From positions 1-64,000 of the forward strand of contig NZ_RJJT01000028.1 of NCBI RefSeq assembly GCF_003938655.1: a DNA stretch of 64,000 nt, written 5' to 3'. Position numbers and translations under genes: made by a program. Each line of letters starts with the position of its first letter. Within the stretch, counting starts at the first letter, position 1. The notes under the pieces were generated by a model. It ran no database searches, was not told where the DNA came from, and saw only the letters and a program-made list of their open reading frames with translations. The stretch is from Rhizobium pisi (GTDB lineage: Bacteria > Pseudomonadota > Alphaproteobacteria > Rhizobiales > Rhizobiaceae). This document shows, piece by piece, positions 16,348-23,060 of this stretch.

Positions 16348-16541
16348 TTCAGCCTCATAGTCACTGAAGTCGAGGCGGACAGCGACGGCCGGGCGATCTG
16401 ACCAGTCGGGATCAAAGTCGTCGAAGCAGGAACGCAGTTTTGCGGATTGGCCCTATTTTGAGATCATTTGGCATTATCTCCAAATTCGTACGGACAGCAA
16501 TAGTCTACTACTCGGTGATCAACAACCGAAAGGAGACTGTC

Positions 16542-17483
16542 ATGCGAATTTCTGTCGTTGGCGCCACGGGACGAGTCGGCGCCAAGCTGACCCGGACCCT
16601 GCTGAGATCAGGGCATCAGGTCAGAGCGTTGTCGAGAGGTGGCCCAGCGCTTGACGCACTGGTCAAGCTCGGAGCAGAGCCATTCCTGGGAAGCTTTGAC
16701 ACAGGAGCGGGAGACCTTGACCAATTTTTCCAGGGTGCAGATGCCGCGTTCCTGATGGTGAAGACCGATTGGAACAACATCGAGGGACACTACCCCGCTG
16801 TTGCCCAGCGCTTTGTCGACGCGCTCGAAAAATCCTCCGTCAAACTGGCCGTAAGCCTAACGGCCATGGGTTCGGACGTGAAGGGGAAGACGGGTCATTT
16901 CGAGTGCTTCCACGATCTGGACGAAAAGCTCAACGAACTTGGCAATATCAATTTGGTCCACCTGCGCGCCGCCTGGTTCATGGAAGACGTGTCGGCGTGG
17001 ACGGGGCCGGTTGCCAAATACGGTCGAATTGCCTGGTTCTGCAAACCTGATTTAAAGATGCCCTGGGTGGCGACCGATGACATCGCATGGCTGGCAGCGA
17101 AGGAACTGACCAATCCGACGGGCAGACACCGCGTCTATCTCGAAGTCGGCTCGGAAGATGTCTCGATGAACGAACTGGCCGTGATCATTGGCAAGGAGAT
17201 CGGCAGGCCGGTGGAGTACCGATACATCGAGACGACCCGCAAAGACGTGGAAGCTGAATTTCTGGCGCGGTTCGGGACGCCGGAGAAATGGCAGGACGAC
17301 ACCCTGAGCGCTGACGCTTTGAACAATGGCATCGTAAGGTTCCATGGGGAGCACGAGGATCGTCCAAAATTGCCCACGTCGATGGAGGCGTTCATTGGCG
17401 ATGTTTGGAAGCCGCGTTACCTGGAGGCGGTCAGAGCGGGAGAGCAACGAGAGACGTTTCCCATGTGGACCGCCAGGGACTAG
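16542..17483 (+). CDS. NmrA-like NAD(P)-binding protein
   Basis: 313 residues. Atypical SDR: the N-terminal MRISVVGATGRVGAKLTRTL has the GATGxxG dinucleotide motif, and there is no YxxxK catalytic pair in the usual place, as in NmrA/HSCARG proteins that sense or use NADP(H). The middle LVHLRAAWFMED and WVATDDIAWLAAKEL are typical of the family. The ATG at 16542 is preceded by AAGGAG. Divergent from the AraC-type regulator, so probably induced by the same signal. Role as redox sensor or quinone reductase is inference. Confidence 0.87.
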   Translation: MRISVVGATGRVGAKLTRTLLRSGHQVRALSRGGPALDALVKLGAEPFLGSFDTGAGDLDQFFQGADAAFLMVKTDWNNIEGHYPAVAQRFVDALEKSSVKLAVSLTAMGSDVKGKTGHFECFHDLDEKLNELGNINLVHLRAAWFMEDVSAWTGPVAKYGRIAWFCKPDLKMPWVATDDIAWLAAKELTNPTGRHRVYLEVGSEDVSMNELAVIIGKEIGRPVEYRYIETTRKDVEAEFLARFGTPEKWQDDTLSADALNNGIVRFHGEHEDRPKLPTSMEAFIGDVWKPRYLEAVRAGEQRETFPMWTARD

Positions 17484-17642
17484 AGCCTTTCCGGGTTAGA
17501 TTGAAGCATTCTGCCGGAGCAGATTTTCGTCAGGGCAAAGGCGATTGGCGACGGGCATACCCCAAGGTACGTCCGAGCCGATCGCCTTGAACTCAGGATT
17601 TCCGCAGCAACAGAAAGCTGCCTCGAAATCGCTTGCGAATCG

Positions 17643-17660
17643 CATAAGTACGTGCTTATG
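17643..17660. promoter_or_regulatory. Probable ArsR operator
   Basis: CATAAG-N6-CTTATG, a perfect dyad ending 7 bp before the ArsR start at 17668, the usual autorepression position. Confidence 0.6.
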
Positions 17661-17667
17661 TGTTCGC

Positions 17668-17982
17668 ATGATCGAGAATGACTTTTTCCGAGCTTTGGCA
17701 GACCCGACCCGCCGTGCGATCTTTGAGAAGCTGGCGGCAGGGAGCATGAACGCGAGCGCCTTGCGCGAGGGCATGGAGATTAGCCAGCCGGCGATGTCGC
17801 AACACCTCGCAGTTCTGCGCAGTGCAAAGCTCGTGAGGGAAGAACGACAGGGGCGTTTCGTGAATTACGAAGTCGATCCCGATGGGTTGGCTCTCATCGC
17901 CCAGTGGCTCGCAAAATACCGCGCCTATTGGCCGGAGCGTATCGCAGCACTCAAAGTCTTGCTGAAGGACATGGATCAATGA
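17668..17982 (+). CDS. ArsR family transcriptional regulator
   Basis: 104 residues. Winged helix: FFRALADPTRRAIFEKLA, then ALREGMEISQPAMSQHLAVL and AKLVREERQGRFVNYEVD. No ELCVCD-type metal-binding motif, so this is the non-metal branch usually paired with SRPBCC proteins. The ATG at 17668 gives the family's standard start (MIENDFFRALADPTRR). Its stop overlaps the SRPBCC start (ATGA), so the genes are translationally coupled. An operator dyad lies immediately upstream. Confidence 0.9.
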   Translation: MIENDFFRALADPTRRAIFEKLAAGSMNASALREGMEISQPAMSQHLAVLRSAKLVREERQGRFVNYEVDPDGLALIAQWLAKYRAYWPERIAALKVLLKDMDQ

Positions 17983-18338
17983 ACGAAGGGAAGACCAAGG
18001 AGAGGGATAGCGGCGTCGAGTTGGAGTTTGACCTGGGCGATCCGCCGCAAAAGGTCTGGCGTGCCGTCACCATTCCCGAACTTCGGGAAAGGTGGTTGCC
18101 GAAGGAAGCGTTGGCTGATGCCGATGCGATCACCGTCACCCCCGGTCAGGAAGTTCGCTACAAGCTGCGTGACGATAACCCGCCTTTTCTTGAAAGCACC
18201 GTGACGTTCACGGTCACCCCAAATGCCACTGGCGGCACTTGCCTTCGGATCGTCCACGAACTGACGGATGCAAGGTTCGATGGAATGGCAAGAGCGCCGG
18301 CAAACAGCAACAGCCCGCCCCTCATGCTCGCCGCCTGA
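17979..18338 (+). CDS. SRPBCC (AHSA1-like) family protein with short C-terminus
   Basis: 119 residues, shorter than the 140-160 typical of AHSA1-like proteins. The first strand and helix are present (VELEFDLGDPPQKVWRAVTI, LRERWLPKEAL), as is the sheet to LRIVHELTDARFD, but the long C-terminal helix that closes the ligand cavity is replaced by a short Asn/Pro-rich tail (PANSNSPPLMLAA). Coupled to the ArsR gene by ATGA overlap. It may be a truncated or specialised variant; ligand unknown. A hairpin spans its stop codon and clpP follows 45 bp later. Confidence 0.8.
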   Translation: MNEGKTKERDSGVELEFDLGDPPQKVWRAVTIPELRERWLPKEALADADAITVTPGQEVRYKLRDDNPPFLESTVTFTVTPNATGGTCLRIVHELTDARFDGMARAPANSNSPPLMLAA

Positions 18339-18348
18339 CACGGCGAGC
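18326..18348 (+). terminator. Hairpin spanning the SRPBCC stop codon
   Basis: GCTCGCCG (18326-18333) pairs with CGGCGAGC (18341-18348); the loop contains the TGA stop. Followed by C-rich sequence, not a T-run, so it may attenuate rather than end transcription into clpP. Confidence 0.35.
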
Positions 18349-18383
18349 CTCCCCCTTAAATTCTGAAAGTCTGGAGGTCGCCG

Positions 18384-18995
18384 ATGCGCGAAGCGATGCA
18401 ACTCGTCCCTATGGTCGTAGAACAGTCCAGCCGGGGGGAGCGATCCTTTGATATCTATTCCCGGCTTCTGCGCGAGCGGATTATCTTTCTCAATGGCGAG
18501 GTGAACGATACCGTTTCGGCGCTCGTCTGCGCGCAACTGCTGTTTCTGGAGGCGGAAAACCCCAAAAAGCCCATCAGCCTCTATATCAATTCGCCGGGCG
18601 GCGTCGTGACCAGCGGGCTCGCCATGTACGACACCATGCGCTTCATCCGTGCGCCGGTTCATACACTTTGCATGGGGACGGCCCGTTCAATGGGATCGTT
18701 CCTGCTGATGGCAGGCGAACCCGGCGGAAGAGCCGCATTGCCCAATGCCAGTATCCTCATTCACCAGCCCTCGGGCGGCTTTCAAGGGCAGGCTTCCGAC
18801 ATGCTGATTCATGCCGAGGAAATTTTAAAGACCAAGCAGCGCATGACGCGGCTCTACGCGGAGCATTGCGGACGTTCCTACGAAGACTTTGAGCGCGGGA
18901 TGGATCGCGACCGCTTCATGACGGCGGAGGAAGCGCTTGAATGGGGTCTTATCGACCGTATTCTGAAGGTTCGGGAAGACACGAGCAGCCTATAA
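18384..18995 (+). CDS. clpP: ATP-dependent Clp protease proteolytic subunit ClpP
   Basis: 203 residues, full-length ClpP. Serine protease of the ClpXP/ClpAP complexes that forms a tetradecameric barrel and degrades unfolded substrates. Motifs: INSPGGVVTSGLAMYDTM, catalytic Ser in GTARSMGSFLLMAG, catalytic His in LIHQPSGGFQGQA, catalytic Asp in the DRDRFMTAEEALEWGLID segment. The usual GQAAS around the serine is GTARS here, marking a divergent paralogue like the extra ClpP copies of rhizobia. No clpX or tig gene is next to it; instead it lies 45 bp after the ArsR-SRPBCC pair. Confidence 0.95.
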   Translation: MREAMQLVPMVVEQSSRGERSFDIYSRLLRERIIFLNGEVNDTVSALVCAQLLFLEAENPKKPISLYINSPGGVVTSGLAMYDTMRFIRAPVHTLCMGTARSMGSFLLMAGEPGGRAALPNASILIHQPSGGFQGQASDMLIHAEEILKTKQRMTRLYAEHCGRSYEDFERGMDRDRFMTAEEALEWGLIDRILKVREDTSSL

Positions 18996-19312
18996 GCCTT
19001 GTTGCAAAAAAACCGATTAAAGCGACACTTGTTTTCTCAACTTCTGCGATGTCAGAATAGGGGGCGGCAGCCATAATGGCCGCGTCTGGTGCTTTCCGGC
19101 CGCGATGATGAGTTCAACGGCCGAAATGGGGCGCAAAGCGGTCAAGACCGCCGTCGGCCCCTTTGCTGCCGTTCGAGGTCGATCCGAGGAACGTGCGGTA
19201 TGTGCTAGAATGCGGCCCGAAGGCGGAATGCGACGGACGCACTGCGAGGGGCGGTGTGATCGTTCGTACGACCGAGAGCCGACGTTGTGTTCTTGAAGGG
19301 GAGACGAGGACA
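18996..19312. other. Intergenic region between clpP and sulfite oxidase
   Basis: No gene is supported. A frame continuous with the sulfite oxidase starts at 19163 but lacks a ribosome binding site and a family match upstream of 19313. The sequence probably carries the sulfite oxidase promoter. Confidence 0.5.
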
Positions 19313-20422
19313 ATGCCGACACCACAGCAACCCAGTCTAATAGTTCGACAGAAATCCCCACAGAATATCGAGTTTCCGTTTGCGTCGCTCTCCGATTGGC
19401 TGATCCCAACCGAGCTGTTCTTCGTGCGAAACCATTTCCCGTCGCCGGACCTCGATGCGCGAGACTGGAGATTGCGCGTTGGCGGGGCGGTGGAGCGGCC
19501 GATCGAACTTGACCTCGACAGCATCAAGGCGATGCGGAGCACGACTCTCAACGCCGTCGTCGAGTGTGCAGGGAACGGGCGCGTCTACTATGTGCCGCCG
19601 AGGGAGGGGTTGCAGTGGCAGAACGGAGCCGTCGGCAATGCCGCGTGGACAGGTGTTCTTCTGCGCGACATTTTGGAAATGGCGGGCGTTAAGCGAACCG
19701 CATGCGAGGTTCTGCTCACAGGCGCCGACAGCGGCGTCGTCGACGCGAACAAGAAAACGGCCTCTCCCGGCCCCATCGCTTTTGCGCGCAGTTTACCGCT
19801 TGAGAAGGCCATCGCTGACAGCACGATCCTTGCCTATTCGATGAACGACGAGCCGTTGACGCGCGATCACGGCTACCCGCTGCGCGCGGTCGTGGGTGGC
19901 TGGTTCGGCATGGCTTGGGTCAAGTGGATCACGGATATCACGGTTGTAGAGCAACCGTTCCTTGGCTACTGGCAGGCGCGCGACTATTTCCGTTGGGAGC
20001 GCGGCCTCGGGGAACCCACGCTGGTCCCCCTTGCGGAGATGGAGGTCAAAGCGCAGATCGCGCGTCCCGTACAGGGGGCGCGTCTCATCGCCGGCCAACC
20101 GTGCCGGATTTTCGGAGCCGCCTGGAGCGGAGAGGCTGGTATCCGGCAGGTGCAGATCTGCACGGGAGATGGCAAGGGCTGGCGCGAGGGAAGGCTCCTC
20201 GAAACAGAACGTCCCTTTGCATGGCGCTTGTGGGAGTACATGTGGACCCCTGAAGAAGCGGGGCAATATACACTGCGCTGTCGCGCGACCGATGGGGCGG
20301 GGTGCGTGCAGCCCGACCTCCAGCGTTCCGACTGCGAGAGCTACGTGGCCAATTGGATCATTCCTGTGGAGGTTACGGTCGTTCCCGAGCCACAGAGGTA
20401 CGATGAGGAATTCGTGATCTAA
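19313..20422 (+). CDS. Sulfite oxidase family molybdopterin enzyme
   Basis: 369 residues. Moco-binding oxidoreductase domain (about 40-225): NHFPSPDLDARDW, LNAVVECAGNGR with the Cys that ligates molybdenum, and DHGYPLRAVVGGWFGMAWVKW; then the Mo-co dimerisation domain (about 240-365; IFGAAWSGEAGIRQVQI, WEYMWTP). Such enzymes oxidise sulfite to sulfate. No TAT or Sec signal precedes the domain, so it is predicted cytoplasmic, unlike SorA/SoxC types. The ATG at 19313 follows GAGGA. No heme or cytochrome partner is adjacent. Confidence 0.9.
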   Translation: MPTPQQPSLIVRQKSPQNIEFPFASLSDWLIPTELFFVRNHFPSPDLDARDWRLRVGGAVERPIELDLDSIKAMRSTTLNAVVECAGNGRVYYVPPREGLQWQNGAVGNAAWTGVLLRDILEMAGVKRTACEVLLTGADSGVVDANKKTASPGPIAFARSLPLEKAIADSTILAYSMNDEPLTRDHGYPLRAVVGGWFGMAWVKWITDITVVEQPFLGYWQARDYFRWERGLGEPTLVPLAEMEVKAQIARPVQGARLIAGQPCRIFGAAWSGEAGIRQVQICTGDGKGWREGRLLETERPFAWRLWEYMWTPEEAGQYTLRCRATDGAGCVQPDLQRSDCESYVANWIIPVEVTVVPEPQRYDEEFVI

Positions 20423-20460
20423 TCACCCGCATGGGCCGGAATGCCGGCGGGCGGCTGAAT

Positions 20461-20670
20461 TCATAGAATTTCGAAGACTTCGTATTCGACGCCGCCCGGA
20501 CGCCGCCCGCCTTGCGCGACTGCGACGATCTGGTTGAGCCAGGCGTGCTGCGGCGCCGCCGTCTCGAAATAGGGGGTTGTGCGGCGGCTGCCCGCCGGCG
20601 TCTGGCCGAGTTCGAACGCCGGATGAAGGGTCAGGAAGAGTGTGAACAAGTGCCGAGATTGCAGGGACAT
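20461..20670 (-). pseudogene. DUF3237 family gene with an internal deletion
   Basis: 69 codons. The start MSLQSRHLFTLFLTLHPAFE and GQTPAGSRR matches the N-terminal strand of DUF3237 proteins; the end YFETAAPQHAWLNQIVAVAQ and VEYEVFEIL matches their C-terminus. Family members are about 150 residues, so some 80 central residues are missing while the frame is kept. It lies divergent from the LysR gene at 20880, the place of that regulator's expected target. Confidence 0.6.
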
Positions 20671-20879
20671 GGAAGATCGCCTATTGTTTGCATGAACCTT
20701 GAAGTGCCTCGCAATCTTTCAGATCCGTTTGCCGCGCTCAAGGTTTTCGGTTTGCGTTTGTCGTGATCGCAAAGCCGCTGCGCACTCTGCTCGACATGCT
20801 CTAGCTGAAGGCGCCTTGTCCCCAAAACGCGCTTTGCTTGAGACGCTCACAAGCAAAACTCATCAAGAGAGAAGAGATC

Positions 20880-21758
20880 ATGCGGCCGCCGTTGGAGTCT
20901 CTGCGAATTCTGGAAGCGTGCGTTTCCACCGCCAGCTTTGTCCGCGCCGCCGAACGGCTGTGCCTGACGCCTGCGGCCGTCAGTCTGCGTATCCGGACGC
21001 TGGAGGCCGAGCTTGGCCAGCCATTGTTCGTGCGGGCGGGGCGGCGCGTCGTGCCGACGGCTGCGGCCGCTCAACTGGCCGCTCGCATTCGCGAGGCACT
21101 GGATGGCATTGCCGGCGCGCTCGATGAATTTCAGGCCGCGACGCCGCCGCTCAGATTGACGGCGCCTCCGACATTCGCCTCGCGCTGGCTGGCGCTGCGG
21201 CTGGCGCGCTATCCCTCGGCAGGGGGATCGTCGATCGAGGTTGACGTCTCCGCCGATATTCGCGACCCCAGCGCATTCGACGTCGCCATCAGGACGGGTC
21301 GTGGCGGCTGGGACGGGCTTGAGGAATACCCGCTCGCGCCGGTCGAGGTGACGCCCATGCTGGCGCCCGGCCTGCTGGGAATGCGGACGCTGGACAGGCC
21401 GGGCGCGCTTGCCGATTTCGAGCTGTTGCCGCATCCGGATTGGCAGGCTTGGTTCAGGGGTGCGGAATGCGAGCCGCCGGCTCTGCGGTTCGTTGCCGTC
21501 GAATACCCCACGCATGAGCTGGACGCCAATGCGGCGGTGGCGGGCGTCGGCGTGGCGCTCCTGTCACCATTGTTGTTTCGCCCGCTCCTGGAAAAGGGGC
21601 TGCTGATCGCCCCTTTCCCCTATGTGCTCAGCGGGCCGGCCTGGCATTTTGCCTTGATGCGCGCCGACGATGTCCGTCTTGCGCCTCGCCAGTTCTGCGC
21701 CTGGCTTTGCGAGCAGGCTGAGCAGTCGATCACGCCGCTTGCGGAATACGGGCAATGA
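20880..21758 (+). CDS. LysR family transcriptional regulator (GcvA-like)
   Basis: 292 residues. Winged helix at about 5-62 (LESLRILEACVSTASFVRAA, LCLTPAAVSLRIRTLEAELG, LFVRAGRRVVPTAAA); effector domain shortened but complete (LRLTAPPTFASRWLALRL, DVAIRTGRGGWDGLE, VAGVGVALLSPLLFRPLL), as in the GcvA subgroup. ATG at 20880 is preceded by GAAGAGA. Its divergent neighbour is a deleted DUF3237 gene, so the original target may be lost. Its 3' end overlaps the converging Rid-family gene by 29 bp. Confidence 0.9.
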   Translation: MRPPLESLRILEACVSTASFVRAAERLCLTPAAVSLRIRTLEAELGQPLFVRAGRRVVPTAAAAQLAARIREALDGIAGALDEFQAATPPLRLTAPPTFASRWLALRLARYPSAGGSSIEVDVSADIRDPSAFDVAIRTGRGGWDGLEEYPLAPVEVTPMLAPGLLGMRTLDRPGALADFELLPHPDWQAWFRGAECEPPALRFVAVEYPTHELDANAAVAGVGVALLSPLLFRPLLEKGLLIAPFPYVLSGPAWHFALMRADDVRLAPRQFCAWLCEQAEQSITPLAEYGQ

Positions 21759-22128
21759 CCTTGATCTCAAAGTCGAAGCCGGCCAGCCAGTTTACGCCGA
21801 GCGCCGTCCAGTTCGGGTAGGGCGGCTTGCTGAAAACCTCTTGCTTGACGGCCATAATGGTTGCGAACTGGTTCTCCGGGTCGGTGTGGAAGGTGGTGAT
21901 ATCGACGATGTCATCCGTCGTGCAACCGGCTGCTCGAAGCGTGGCCTTCAGGTTTTCGAAGGCGAGCCGCACCTGGCGTTCGAAATCGGGTTCGGGCGTT
22001 CCATCGGCACGGCTGCCGACCTGTCCCGATACGAACAGAAGGTCGCCGGATCGGATGGCGGCGGAATAGCCGTGCTCCTCGTAAAGGGCGTGCCGGTCGG
22101 CCGGAAAGATTGCCTGGGGTTTCGTCAT
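21730..22128 (-). CDS. Rid (RidA/YjgF/UK114) family protein
   Basis: 132 residues, a trimeric chorismate-mutase-like fold. Motifs: YSAAIRSGDLLFVSGQVG, ERQVRLAFENLKATLRAAG and DIVDITTFHTD. The catalytic Arg of true RidA enamine deaminases (normally in a PARSA-like segment) is not present; this protein reads PNWTALGVNWLAG there, so it belongs to another Rid subgroup and may not deaminate enamines. The ATG at 22128 follows AGAGAGA. Divergent from the TetR gene at 22271 with three operator copies between. Confidence 0.88.
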   Translation of the reverse strand: MTKPQAIFPADRHALYEEHGYSAAIRSGDLLFVSGQVGSRADGTPEPDFERQVRLAFENLKATLRAAGCTTDDIVDITTFHTDPENQFATIMAVKQEVFSKPPYPNWTALGVNWLAGFDFEIKVIARIPQAA

Positions 22129-22189
22129 TCTGATCTCTCTTCCTTGTTGGCATGGCACCGAGGCCTTCACAGGCGGCGCCATATTTCAT

Positions 22190-22255
22190 ATACGTGGCGT
22201 ATCGAAATATCTCGCATACGGACCGTATGTCAAGTTTAACATACGTGTCGTATGT
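22190..22255. promoter_or_regulatory. Three-copy TetR operator array
   Basis: Three dyads share the pattern ATACG-N3-CGTAT: 22190-22202 (spacer TGG), 22215-22229 (CATACG-GAC-CGTATG) and 22239-22255 (ACATACG-TGT-CGTATGT). Centres are 26 and 25 bp apart, about 2.5 helical turns. They fill the space between the divergent Rid-family and TetR genes. Confidence 0.85.
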
Positions 22256-22270
22256 GAAAATGAGGATGCG

Positions 22271-22864
22271 ATGGCGAAAAGTCGAAGCGAAACGATGCTG
22301 GAAAACCGCGTCAAGCTGATCGCGGCCGCGCGCAAGGCCTTTGCGCAAAAGGGCTATTCGGCCGCATCGATGGACGAGCTGACGGCCGATGCCGGCCTGA
22401 CCAGGGGCGCGCTGTACCACAACTTCGGCGACAAGCGCGGGCTGCTTGCGGCGGTCGTCGATCAGATGGACACGGAAATGGCGGCGCGCGCTCAGGAAAT
22501 CGGGGCTCGGGCTGATGATGACTGGCAGGGTCTGCTGGCGGAGGGGGCGGCCTATATCGAGATGGCGCTCGATCCGGAGGTCCAGCGCATCGTTCTGCTC
22601 GACGGACCGGCTGTATTGGGCGATCCCTCGCAATGGCCGAGTCAAAACAGCTGTCTGCAGGTGACCAGGAGCGCCGTGGAGCGCCTGATCGCACAAGGCA
22701 TCCTCAAGCCTGTTGATGCGGAGGCGGCGGCCCGGTTGCTCAGCGGCGCGGCTCTCAACGCCGCTCTCTGGATCGCCGCGAGCGAAAACCCGCAGAGCGT
22801 GCTGCCGAAGGCGGTCGAGGCTTTTCGCTCTTTGGCGAGCGGTCTGCTTTTGAAGCCATTGTGA
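22271..22864 (+). CDS. TetR/AcrR family transcriptional regulator
   Basis: 197 residues. Helix-turn-helix at about 10-56 (ENRVKLIAAARKAFAQKGY, SMDELTADAGLTRGALYHNF, GDKRGLLAAV), C-terminal domain of the TetR_C type seen in YcdC-like and drug-efflux regulators. The ATG lies 15 bp after the third operator copy, consistent with strong autoregulation. The divergent Rid-family gene is the probable main target. Confidence 0.92.
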   Translation: MAKSRSETMLENRVKLIAAARKAFAQKGYSAASMDELTADAGLTRGALYHNFGDKRGLLAAVVDQMDTEMAARAQEIGARADDDWQGLLAEGAAYIEMALDPEVQRIVLLDGPAVLGDPSQWPSQNSCLQVTRSAVERLIAQGILKPVDAEAAARLLSGAALNAALWIAASENPQSVLPKAVEAFRSLASGLLLKPL

Positions 22865-23060
22865 GCTGATGGCTGCCGATGGGCTGGCGGAAATCCGTTC
22901 ACCATATCGGGACACCCGATGTAAACGCTAATCCGACAACAGCGTGTCCGAGTTGGCGGGCTGGCCGGGTTTCCCGCGCCAATTCAGATAGATGCCCTGT
23001 TTTTTTCAACCTTCCTTAAGGCGCGCTGCTTAGCGTCGCGCCGAATTGAGGGTCTGTTTC

